Origin: Methylococcaceae bacterium
Lineage (GTDB): Bacteria > Pseudomonadota > Gammaproteobacteria > Methylococcales > Methylomonadaceae
Direction of reading: 5' to 3'
Assembly: GCA_013141375.1 (NCBI GenBank)
Contig: JABFRC010000310.1
Location: 1 to 44,614, forward strand
DNA: 44,614 bases
Under the pieces are notes generated by a model. It ran no database searches. It saw nothing but the letters and a program-made list of their open reading frames with translations, and had not been told where the DNA came from. Below are positions 17,593 to 24,603 of this stretch, in pieces; the first letter of the stretch is position 1, and every line of letters begins with the position of its first letter. The translations under genes were made by a program, and so were the position numbers.

Positions 17593-17802
17593 AGAGTCAT
17601 TTTGACTGGGCAACTTTCCGTTATCAGCATGATAACGACAGCATCAATCACACTGTGAACGATGCGGAAACTAACGCAGGAAGTTTTGCGTTTTAACGCT
17701 TTGCGGGGTTACGGACTGACACTGACAAGGTTGGTGATAATAAAAAAAGCCGCTGGGGGCAACAGCCCGCAAACAGAGGCGTAACGAAAGAGGAAGGAAA
17801 CT
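17593..17802 (+). other. Structured leader upstream of mtoX
   Basis: About 200 nt lie between the operator and the mtoX start. They hold several hairpins: a perfect CGTTATCA/TGATAACG pair around GCA (17619-17637), GCATC/GATGC, ACGCA/TGCGT, and GCTG/CAGC shortly before the ribosome-binding site. I match it to no riboswitch class I know. The first palindrome could equally be a second operator. Confidence 0.45.
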
Positions 17803-19185
17803 ATGAAAACTAAGTTCAACAAATCTCGGCTTATCAGCGCCGCTGTTACCGCGTCAGTGGTCGCATTGGCAGGACTAGCGATAACGCCAGTGCAAGCCGA
17901 TGAAACCTGCATGTCGCCGTATATGGCTAAAATTGTCGGCCAGGAAGATTTTGTTTATATCTGGACCCTGGGCGTGGAAGGGCTTGGCGATGAGCAAGAC
18001 AAACTGGTCACTGTCGATGTAAACCCGAAGTCGCCCAAGTACGGCAAAGTCATCAACAGCGTATCTGTCGGTGGCCGAAACGAAGCCCATCACTCCGGCT
18101 TTACCGATGATCGTCAGTATTTATGGGCGGGCGCCTTGGACACCAACAAGCTGTTTGTTTTTGACGTCCATACCGATCCAGCCAAGCCCAAGCTGGTTAA
18201 AACCATCACTGATTTTGTCGCCAAAAGCGGCGGCGTTGTTGGCCCACATACCACTTATGCGTTGCCTGGACGCATGATCATGACCGGCCTGTCCAACAAC
18301 AAAGACCACGGCGGCCGCACCGCTATCGTTGAATACACCAACGACGGCGAGTACATCGCCACGCATTGGACGCCCACCGATGACAATCTGCAAGGCGCCA
18401 TCAAAACCGGTAAATACGCCGATGGCTACGGCTATGATTTGCGCGTATTGCCCCGGCGCAATCTTATGTTGACCTCGTCGTTTACCGGCTGGTCAAACTA
18501 CATGATGGATTTCGGCAAAATGCTGCAAGATCCGGAAGCCATGAAGCGTTTCGGCAACACCGTGGTGCAGTGGGACTTGCACACCAAACAGCCGAAAAAA
18601 GTCTTCGATGTACCCGGCGCACCGCTGGAAATCCGTTGTGCCTGGGGACCTAACCACAACTATTGTTTCACCAGCACCGCGCTGACCTCCAAAATCTGGC
18701 TGATTTACGAGGATAAAGACGGCGCGTGGCAAGCTAAAGAAGTGGCCAATATTGGTGAACCTTCCAAAATCCCGCTGCCGGTGGATATTTCCATTTCCAG
18801 CGACGACGGCACGCTCTGGGTCAACACCTTTATGGATGGCAAAACCCGCGCATTCGACATTACCGATCCATTCAAACCCAAACAGGTGTTTGAGCAAAAA
18901 ATCGGCGCGCAAGTCAACATGGTATCGTCCAGCTGGGACGGCAAACGTCTTTATTACACCTCATCCCTGCTGGCCAACTGGGATAAAAAAGGTGCTGATA
19001 ACGAGCAGTTTATAAAAGCCTACAACTGGGACGGCAAGCAATTGCAGCAACAATTTGCGATTGATTTCAACAAGGAAAAACTCGGCAGGGCGCATCAAAT
19101 GGTGTTTGGGGCTTATTCGCTGTATAGCGCTAACAAGCCAACGACACTGGATACTCTGGTGACGCAACTGGATTTGAAAAAATAG
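17803..19185 (+). CDS. mtoX: Methanethiol oxidase (SBP56/selenium-binding family), periplasmic
   Basis: MtoX is a copper enzyme that converts methanethiol to formaldehyde, H2S and H2O2. The protein has 460 residues, near the usual SBP56 length. A Sec signal peptide (residues 1-32, ending TPVQA) places it in the periplasm, as in methylotroph MtoX. The mature start DETCMSPYMAKI and later motifs (HHSGFTDDRQYLWAGALD, APLEIRCAWGPNHNYCF) are hallmark SBP56 sequences. AGGAAGG precedes the ATG. A TetR-type palindrome lies upstream, metY is the preceding gene, and the SCO-MauG fusion expected for its maturation is 5.4 kb downstream. In known methylotrophs mtoX adjoins SCO1 and mauG genes. Confidence 0.93.
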   Translation: MKTKFNKSRLISAAVTASVVALAGLAITPVQADETCMSPYMAKIVGQEDFVYIWTLGVEGLGDEQDKLVTVDVNPKSPKYGKVINSVSVGGRNEAHHSGFTDDRQYLWAGALDTNKLFVFDVHTDPAKPKLVKTITDFVAKSGGVVGPHTTYALPGRMIMTGLSNNKDHGGRTAIVEYTNDGEYIATHWTPTDDNLQGAIKTGKYADGYGYDLRVLPRRNLMLTSSFTGWSNYMMDFGKMLQDPEAMKRFGNTVVQWDLHTKQPKKVFDVPGAPLEIRCAWGPNHNYCFTSTALTSKIWLIYEDKDGAWQAKEVANIGEPSKIPLPVDISISSDDGTLWVNTFMDGKTRAFDITDPFKPKQVFEQKIGAQVNMVSSSWDGKRLYYTSSLLANWDKKGADNEQFIKAYNWDGKQLQQQFAIDFNKEKLGRAHQMVFGAYSLYSANKPTTLDTLVTQLDLKK

Positions 19186-19280
19186 GTCTTCTGTTGCTTC
19201 CTTTCATGCTGTGCCCTGCCGGGACGTACCTAGCGCAGTCGAGGGGCATGATGGGAAGCAACCTATTCAAAATTTAGAAA

Positions 19281-19317
19281 TTTCACCCCCCCTCTTTTTC
19301 AAAGAGGGGGGGTGAAA
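19281..19317. terminator. Perfect 17-bp hairpin downstream of mtoX
   Basis: TTTCACCCCCCCTCTTT (19281-19297) pairs perfectly with 19301-19317 around a 3-nt loop. It lies 95 nt after the mtoX stop. A T-run is lacking, but this very stable, G/C-rich stem should halt or protect the mtoX mRNA. Confidence 0.6.
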
Positions 19318-19348
19318 CGTCAGAAGCCCCGAGTTAAGCCGCTCATTC

Positions 19349-19447
19349 GAACGAGAAAATTTGGTAGTCCGACTGTAGCGTAGCGAAATACGGGGATGGG
19401 GATGGGGATCAACTTAACCCGGATTACGCCAAGCGCCATCCGGGCTA
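19349..19447. repeat. Composite intergenic repeat, copy A
   Basis: The block contains GAACGAGAAAATTTGGTAGT, then a unit ending GCGAAATACGGGGAT, then a palindrome CCCGGAT...ATCCGGGCTAC. The same order of units recurs on the other side of the Tae4 module (21080-21292). The first 20 nt also recur at 24550-24569 with one change. Confidence 0.65.
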
Positions 19448-19458
19448 CCTCTATCGTT

Positions 19459-20049
19459 TTATTTATGGGGCACATAACGATAATGCCCCGTTATTTTGTA
19501 AGAAAAAATCATGTCCTCCAGTTTTGGACCGGCACCAATGTTGTGAACGATAAGTGGATTTCCAGTGCTGCGGGAAATTTTATCCGTGACAATGCCAATA
19601 TGCGGCAGATTTCCCGGCAACATCCAGGTCACGATATCCCCAGGCGCATAATCCTGGCCTTGATCGGTCACGGGGAATACTTTGCCATACCGAGTGAAAA
19701 AAACCTGTAGATTCGGGACCCGACGATGATCAATATTCCGGTCAGTCGACTTTAAGCCCCAGAGCCGCTTTGAAGGATACAAGCGAAAGTTTTTGACCAT
19801 ATCCTCGTGAACTAAAACCTGAAGATCGACCCCCAGCTTGCGATACGAGCGAATGATGACATCGGTACACACCCCAACATTTGCGGGGACATCACCGTTT
19901 GGATAGGCGATTGAAAAATACGACCCATCATAACGAACGTTTTGGTGGGTCTGGTCCAGTGCCGCCAAAACGATGGCCTGTTCAAACCCATCACTGAGTG
20001 CGTCTTGAGAAAAAACAATCGTAGCGATGAATAGAAATCTTCTTATCAT
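19459..20049 (-). CDS. DUF1287 protein, Cys/His hydrolase-like, exported
   Basis: The 196-residue protein has a signal peptide (ending about DALS, residue 19). The DUF1287 signature is clear: DQTHQNVRYDGSYFSI, YPNGDVPANVGVCTDVIIRSYR and HEDM. Cys61 (GVCTDV), His150 (LPHIGIV) and His169 (IVHN) are placed as in papain-like or NlpC/P60-type cell-wall amidases; catalysis is inferred, not shown. It starts 15 nt after the tai4 stop and is the last gene of a three-gene set with tae4 and tai4, so a peptidoglycan role fits. Confidence 0.85.
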   Translation of the reverse strand: MIRRFLFIATIVFSQDALSDGFEQAIVLAALDQTHQNVRYDGSYFSIAYPNGDVPANVGVCTDVIIRSYRKLGVDLQVLVHEDMVKNFRLYPSKRLWGLKSTDRNIDHRRVPNLQVFFTRYGKVFPVTDQGQDYAPGDIVTWMLPGNLPHIGIVTDKISRSTGNPLIVHNIGAGPKLEDMIFSYKITGHYRYVPHK

Positions 20050-20064
20050 TGCGTGAAAACTCTA

Positions 20065-20493
20065 TCAGCGGCGAAGAGTGCTTTTTAATCGCATGGCAAA
20101 CTCCCTTGAATTGATAAATTCAACACAGCTTTGCAAGCGCATGGGTATGCCGTTTTGAGTGATGCCAGGAGCAGGCGCGGATTTGGCGAGCTGTGCCAAT
20201 GCAGTATAAGACTCAGCCGACAAACTACCATTTTCCACTAAACCACCGGCCCAGGCATCGGCTTCGGTTGCAATCGGCGTTCCCGCGTACCGTTCCATAA
20301 TGCAGGCCGCAAGCACATAATTGCGCGCTTGCGCCATTTCACTGGACGTCGGTTTTTCGGCGGCAATCGCCGTGGTGGATAAAAACAAAATGGCTGCCGT
20401 TGGCAATAGCATGAAGCGAGCAATTGCTTTAAACCATTTCGCAGTAAGGCGAAACTCTTGAGGTTTGATAGCCCAAAGCTTTATAGCGACCAT
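20065..20493 (-). CDS. tai4: Tai4-family amidase immunity protein
   Basis: The 142-residue protein carries a long, basic N-region and a hydrophobic signal (about 26-44, ending TAIAA), so it is exported to the periplasm, where Tai proteins neutralise Tae amidases. The mature part (ARNYVLAACIMERYAGTP, ADAWAGGLVENGS, LQSCVEF) has the two Cys residues and Trp region typical of Tai4. The ATG overlaps the tae4 stop by 13 nt with AGGAA 7 nt upstream, implying coupled translation, as expected for toxin and immunity. Confidence 0.85.
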   Translation of the reverse strand: MVAIKLWAIKPQEFRLTAKWFKAIARFMLLPTAAILFLSTTAIAAEKPTSSEMAQARNYVLAACIMERYAGTPIATEADAWAGGLVENGSLSAESYTALAQLAKSAPAPGITQNGIPMRLQSCVEFINSREFAMRLKSTLRR

Positions 20494-21008
20494 AGCGTCA
20501 TTCCTATCGTGGTGGCTTCAATCTGCGGTGTTGCCGAATTATCTTTTAAGTTTCGATAATCATCATGGGGTTCTCTGAAGGCGCTGCCATCCCAAAGCGC
20601 GACATGGCCGCTGGCATCACTCCAGCCGGTAACGTCGAATGACACAATGCCTTGTTGCCCCGCAAAGGCTTTGTCGAAATCTTTTGTGACTTTGACAGGG
20701 GTCACGCCTAACGCCGATGCCAGGTAAGTTTTCATATCCCGCACACGGAATATGTAAGGCATTCCGTCAGCACCGATCATGGTCTCAATTTTAAGGGACT
20801 TGGTCAGCTTTGCCGAAATCGGCATGTTGCCGTAATTGAGGGCTCGGGACATGCGGGCGGCACAGGTATTGCCGTTTACCCCAAACCCCGGCACGTCAAT
20901 GTTCTTAGCCAGACTGCCACCGATATACGTATGCAGATCGCGCAGTGTCGGGTAACTCGTGTGGTCAGGGAATGCTCCCCACATCATTATGAAGCTAGGC
21001 TTGGCCAT
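20481..21008 (-). CDS. tae4: Type VI secretion amidase effector Tae4
   Basis: Tae4 is a peptidoglycan DL-endopeptidase delivered into rival cells by type VI secretion. The 175-residue protein starts at ATG 21008 (AAGGA upstream) and has no signal peptide, as expected for a secreted-by-needle toxin. Cys49 in NTCAARMSRALNYG and His135 in GHVALWDG are the catalytic Cys and His motifs; Asp140 sits in the acidic position. The cognate tai4 follows and overlaps. No T6SS structural genes are in the window, so delivery depends on genes elsewhere. Direct composite repeats on both sides suggest acquisition as a module. Confidence 0.9.
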   Translation of the reverse strand: MAKPSFIMMWGAFPDHTSYPTLRDLHTYIGGSLAKNIDVPGFGVNGNTCAARMSRALNYGNMPISAKLTKSLKIETMIGADGMPYIFRVRDMKTYLASALGVTPVKVTKDFDKAFAGQQGIVSFDVTGWSDASGHVALWDGSAFREPHDDYRNLKDNSATPQIEATTIGMTLWSL

Positions 21009-21079
21009 ATTTTTTATCCTTTTGGTCAGTAGTTTGTAGATCAGTTCGATTAGGGTGTTCCCACGCAGCATATGGTAAA

Positions 21080-21292
21080 GAGAAATTGGGTAGCTCGTAT
21101 GCAGCGCAGCGAAATACGGGGATCAGCGCACAATTGTAAACAAGCAATATCCTAATAACCATTGCTATTGACCCCCGGGTAATCCCAGGGGGTTGTGATA
21201 TTGAGTGTCTGGAAAGTCAACGTGTTTTATAAGTACAGGTCATTCTGTTCGGATACACTGAGCCCGGATTCCGCAAAGCTCCATCCAGTCTA
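21080..21292. repeat. Composite intergenic repeat, copy B
   Basis: This block contains AGAGAAATTGGGTAGCTCG, a GCAGCGCAGCGAAATACGGGGAT unit (21101-21123; 21 of 23 bases as in copy A), a GC hairpin ACCCCCGGG/CCCAGGGGGT (21171-21193), and AGCCCGGATTCCGCAAAGC...CTAC (21261-21292). It is in the same orientation as copy A, so the two flank the tae4-tai4-DUF1287 module as direct repeats. Confidence 0.6.
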
Positions 21293-21359
21293 CTTGCTGA
21301 CCCCAGTTATTCAAGCTTCAGTATTCAGGAACGTTACAATCCAAAATAGGCAAAAAAAA

Positions 21360-21441
21360 GTAGGGTGGGCACGCCTTTTTGCCCACCATTTCACGTCATT
21401 GCTTTATTTCCGCGTGGGCACAAACAGCGTGCCCACCCTAC
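21360..21441. repeat. 82-bp palindromic repeat element
   Basis: GTAGGGTGGGCACGC (21360-21374) is perfectly repeated inverted at 21427-21441. The interior holds more GTGGGCA/GCCCAC pairing. A second hairpin, GTAGCCTCAAGG with CCTTGGGGCTAC, follows at 21461-21491. Nothing codes between tae4 and the BrnT gene apart from these repeats. Confidence 0.7.
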
Positions 21442-21583
21442 CGCGCTTCAGCAAGGTCGAGTAGCCTCAAGGGGCAGTTCCTTGGGGCTACCCTACCGGG
21501 CTAACCCCCAGCTACTTGTTTGGAATGCCGACAATCGCAGTTGATTGATGACAATGGGCATACGGCATAGTAAGCTTTATTCC

Positions 21584-21865
21584 ATGAAAGTGATTAATTG
21601 GAACGCTGAGAAAAATCAGATATTAATGAATGAAAGAGGAATTTCGTTTGAAGATATTCTTTTTTCTATTCGGAATGGAGATTTGCTTGATGACATATGT
21701 CATCCCAATGTCGATAAGTACCCAAATCAAAGAGTACTTATGGTTGATGTTGACGGCTACGTTTTTCTGGTTCCTTATATCGAAACTACAGAAGAGATTT
21801 TTCTCAAAACCATAATCCCCAGTCGCAAAGCGACGAAAAAATATTTGCGAGGCAGCGATGACTAA
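21584..21865 (+). CDS. brnT: BrnT-family toxin
   Basis: This 93-residue RelE-fold ribonuclease-type toxin starts at ATG 21584 (MKVINWNAEKN). NWNAEKNQILMNERGISFEDILFSI and the terminal IIPSRKATKKYL are the BrnT hallmarks, including the basic C-terminus. The downstream antitoxin gene overlaps by 8 nt. BrnT cleaves RNA to halt growth in characterised systems. It lies in the repeat-rich island beside the Tae4 module, and its AT-rich codon use differs from the neighbouring housekeeping genes, suggesting transfer. Confidence 0.88.
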   Translation: MKVINWNAEKNQILMNERGISFEDILFSIRNGDLLDDICHPNVDKYPNQRVLMVDVDGYVFLVPYIETTEEIFLKTIIPSRKATKKYLRGSDD

Positions 21866-22163
21866 AATCAAATTAAATCAAGAAGAACAAGAAATTTTAG
21901 ATGCTTTCGATGCAGATGAATTTGAATCCGTTATAACAGACGACCGTAGATCTTATTTAATGCAAACCGCTGACGAAACATTTAAAAAAGATAAGCGTAT
22001 CAATATCAGAATTTCGAGCAGAGATTTGACGGCGCTACAACGAAGAGCACTAGAAGAAGGCTTACCTTATCAAACGTTAGTCGCCAGCATCTTACATAAA
22101 TATGTCTCTGGAGGCTTACAAGACATTGCAGCAAATAAAGCGTTACACGGAATAACTCGTTAG
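21858..22163 (+). CDS. CopG-type ribbon-helix-helix antitoxin partner of BrnT
   Basis: This 101-residue antitoxin has a disordered acidic N-terminal half (DAFDADEFESVITDD) that would wrap the toxin. The ribbon-helix-helix part is RINIRISSRDLTALQRRALEEGLPYQTLVASILHKY (key parts RINIRIS and ALEEGLPYQT). This fits the CopG_antitoxin family more than classic BrnA. The start codon overlaps brnT by 8 nt, so the two form a coupled, self-repressing operon. Confidence 0.88.
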   Translation: MTKIKLNQEEQEILDAFDADEFESVITDDRRSYLMQTADETFKKDKRINIRISSRDLTALQRRALEEGLPYQTLVASILHKYVSGGLQDIAANKALHGITR

Positions 22164-22212
22164 CTGAAGGTTGGGCACCTAAGCATAACTGGGGTTAGAA
22201 TAGCCCGCGTAG

Positions 22213-22238
22213 GTCCGATTAGTGCAGCATAATCGGAC
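22213..22238. repeat. REP-like palindrome at the RAYT 3' end
   Basis: GTCCGATTA is inverted as TAATCGGAC around an 8-nt loop and overlaps the stop codon of the transposase remnant. RAYT transposases act on such palindromes, so this could be a native substrate end. Confidence 0.55.
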
Positions 22239-22904
22239 GCATGTATTCATCGCCACCTACTACGGAATTGATGTCACCGCACCCATCGGCTTGATAAATA
22301 CCTTTTGCGACATTGCGATGAAAGGTTGAATAAGGCCAATCCTCGACCCGCTTGACGTATCCATGCTTCAAGGGATTTACATGAACATAATCGATGTGGC
22401 GTTGGTAGTCGACGTCGTTGCAGATAAAATGCTCCCAGTAATGCCGTTGCCATATGCCTCGTTCCCCGGCTTGTTTTCGTACATCAGACCGCCGTTCAGT
22501 TTGGGGTAACGCACGTGAAAATCCACTTTTAATCAAGCGCCATCGCTTGCTGAAATCGCAATCGCCGGATGGTAAAGTTCACCGCTCGGCAACTCGATTG
22601 CTGTTCCTGACGCAATTCTACCTCCTCCATCCATGGAGTCGTGCTCCCTGCGTCGCCTACCAACAGTAGGCGCATTAGGCGAATGCGCCTACTGTTGGCG
22701 CCCTACTTCCTGCATCCCTGCAGTTGAATGTAAATACTCTGGCAAAACAACCCAGGCGTCGATTTGAAAAGGGTGGCGCTCACGGACTCGCCTCACCGTT
22801 TCGCTCAGTAAACTGATCTCGCGGATGAGCAGGTCGTTGTGATGCCGCTGCAACAGGTTTGCCGTAAAAAACCAAGTTCCTGCTGGTATGAATGCGCGTC
22901 GATA
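22219..22904 (-). pseudogene. REP-associated tyrosine transposase (RAYT), interrupted
   Basis: Two co-linear pieces of one RAYT gene are readable on the minus strand. The N-terminal piece (22904 down to about 22728) begins YRRAFIPAGTWFFTANLLQR and ends WVVLPEYLH; its normal start codon is gone. The C-terminal piece (22578 down to 22219) resumes at TLPSGDCDFSKRWRLIKSGF and includes QRHYWEHF and YVHVNPLKHGYV, holding the catalytic Tyr region. Exactly where WTLP should follow LHxx, about 149 bp of hairpin sequence is inserted, adding a stop. The gene is therefore inactive, though its copies elsewhere could still mobilise its palindromes. Confidence 0.85.
22579..22727. mobile_element. 149-bp hairpin insertion within the RAYT gene
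   Basis: The insertion splits the RAYT frame. It contains a perfect 17-bp stem (CCAACAGTAGGCGCATT, 22660-22676, with 22682-22698) around a 5-nt loop, plus CTCCATCCATGGAG and CTGCATCCCTGCAG palindromes. Related CTACCTCCTGCATCC and CCATGGAG segments occur at about 41083-41150. It resembles a non-autonomous palindromic element. Confidence 0.65.
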
Positions 22905-23146
22905 GTTGGCTGACGCTGCTATTATTTCATACCGCCAAAAGGGTTATCATTAAGGTAGGTTACTTTAAACTAAGCGATGCGCCCCAAAATCTGAACATAA
23001 ATCACCATTGTTCCAACAATAAAAGGACTGCTATTTATCAATTGTTGAAATCCAGCGATAACAAACCAAACCACGTTGTGTGTATAGCCATTTCCGGCAA
23101 TTGCAAGTCAGGGCAATTTTTCCCTACTGAACGGCAGTCGATAATT

Positions 23147-24418
23147 ATGGCACTGGCGTTGATCATGATCATGTTCTGGCCATGCGTACAAGCCGCCCCA
23201 CTTATAACTCAACGGGTTTCTGTTAATTCGAAAGGAATTCAAGGCAATGATGCTAGCAACTATGTAACCTCGGTTTCAGCTACTGGACGTTGGGTGGCTT
23301 TCATGTCAATCGCTTCCAACTTGGTAGCACACGATACCAACGATGTCGCAGACATATTCGTTCGTGATCGCTACACCAAGAAAACTAAACGGGTATCGGT
23401 GAATTCCAAAGGAGTGCAAGCAGATAACGCGAATTACTATGCATCGATTTCCGCCAATGGCCGCTGGGTGGCTTTCATGTCCTCTGCTGTTAATCTTGTG
23501 ACAGATGATAATAATGACGCCGAAGATATCTTTGTTCGTGATTGCAAGACCGGCAAAACCGAGCGGATATCGGTTGATTATAAAGGCCTTGAGGCAAACA
23601 ACGGTAGCGATACCCTTTCAATTTCCGCTGATGGTCGCTGGGTAACCTTTTCATCCATGGCCTCCAATCTAGTGGCGGATGATGCAAATGGCACGTGGGA
23701 CATTTTTGTCCACGATCGCAAGACTGGTAAGACCGAGAGGGTGTCGGTGAATTCAGCCGGCGCCGAGGCCAATGGCGGTAGCCACAACCCCTCAATCTCA
23801 TCTGATGGTCGATGGGTAGCATTTGTCTCTGAAGCTTCCAATCTAATAGCGGATGATACAAACAATGTAAATGACGTGTTTGTGTACGACCGTGAAACCG
23901 GCAAAACTAAGAGGTTGTCTATTGACTCACAGGAACAGGAAGCCAATAACAATAGTGATTACACATCCATTTCTGCCGATGGTCGCTGGGTGGCTTTTGA
24001 TTCAAGGGCCTCCAATCTGGTGGCGGATGATACAAATGGCTCATTGGACACTTTTGTTCACGATCTTAAGACGGGTAAAACCGAGCGCGTGTCGGTCGAT
24101 TCGGCAGGCATTGAGGGGAATAGTAGTAGCGGGTATCCCTCAATTTCGGCTTCCGGACGTTGGGTCGCGTTTGGGTCGAATGCCAATCTGGTGTCGAACG
24201 ATATAAATGGTACATTGGATATTTTTATTCATGATCGAGAGAAGGGCACTACCCGACGCGTCTCGGTTAATTCTGGAGGTCATGAAGCTAACGGTCAAAG
24301 CTTGGCTCCAGCGATGTCAGCAAATGGTCGCAGGGTAGCTTTCGAATCAGATGCTTCCAACTTGGTAAAGAAAGACAGTAATGGTTCAACAGACATTTTT
24401 GTTAAAAAGTTGTGGTAA
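23147..24418 (+). CDS. Secreted seven-repeat beta-propeller (TolB/PD40-like) protein
   Basis: The 423-residue form starts at ATG 23147 with a short hydrophobic signal (ending PCVQA). The frame is open to 22892, but that start lies inside the RAYT remnant. The rest is seven tandem repeats of about 57 residues with the consensus ISADGRWVAF-S-ASNLVADD-NG--DIFVHDRKTGKTERVSV-S-G-EAN. The Asp/Asn-rich D-N-x-x-D-IFV loops look like calcium-binding or surface loops. One full seven-bladed propeller would account for the whole chain. Repeats are similar enough at DNA level to suggest recent internal duplication. No partner domains, unlike the protein at 5765. Function unknown. Confidence 0.8.
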   Translation: MALALIMIMFWPCVQAAPLITQRVSVNSKGIQGNDASNYVTSVSATGRWVAFMSIASNLVAHDTNDVADIFVRDRYTKKTKRVSVNSKGVQADNANYYASISANGRWVAFMSSAVNLVTDDNNDAEDIFVRDCKTGKTERISVDYKGLEANNGSDTLSISADGRWVTFSSMASNLVADDANGTWDIFVHDRKTGKTERVSVNSAGAEANGGSHNPSISSDGRWVAFVSEASNLIADDTNNVNDVFVYDRETGKTKRLSIDSQEQEANNNSDYTSISADGRWVAFDSRASNLVADDTNGSLDTFVHDLKTGKTERVSVDSAGIEGNSSSGYPSISASGRWVAFGSNANLVSNDINGTLDIFIHDREKGTTRRVSVNSGGHEANGQSLAPAMSANGRRVAFESDASNLVKKDSNGSTDIFVKKLW

Positions 24419-24420
24419 GA

Positions 24421-24441
24421 ATTCAGGTGTAAGGCCTGAAT
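24421..24441 (+). terminator. Hairpin after the propeller gene
   Basis: ATTCAGG pairs with CCTGAAT around a 7-nt loop two bases after the stop codon. A strong T-run is missing. Confidence 0.45.
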
Positions 24442-24456
24442 AGCTCTTACTTTCTA

Positions 24457-24569
24457 GTTCTCACGCGCTGCGTGTGAACTCATACTGGCCACGCTGCGGT
24501 TTGGTTATCAACGCGGAGCGTTGAAACTGCATTTCCATGCAGCGCATGGGAACGAGAAAACTTGGTAGT
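24457..24569. repeat. Triple-hairpin intergenic repeat upstream of the SCO-MauG gene
   Basis: Three consecutive hairpins occur: GTTCTCACGC/GCGTGTGAAC (24457-24479), CAACGC/GCGTTG (24509-24523) and TTTCCATGC/GCATGGGAA (24532-24552). They run into GAACGAGAAAACTTGGTAGT (24550-24569), which is nearly identical to the start of composite repeat A. It leaves only about 35 nt before the coding start for a promoter. Confidence 0.6.
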
Positions 24570-24603
24570 AGCGTCACTACAAAATAACCACTCAGAGGAC
24601 ACC

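Noticed and set aside
22892-23146. 85-residue N-terminal extension of the seven-repeat propeller protein
   Set aside because: It begins inside the RAYT remnant and places the signal peptide internally.
23210-24400. CRISPR-like periodic repeats
   Set aside because: The period of about 170 bp is in frame and codes for propeller blades; there are no short constant repeats with unique spacers.
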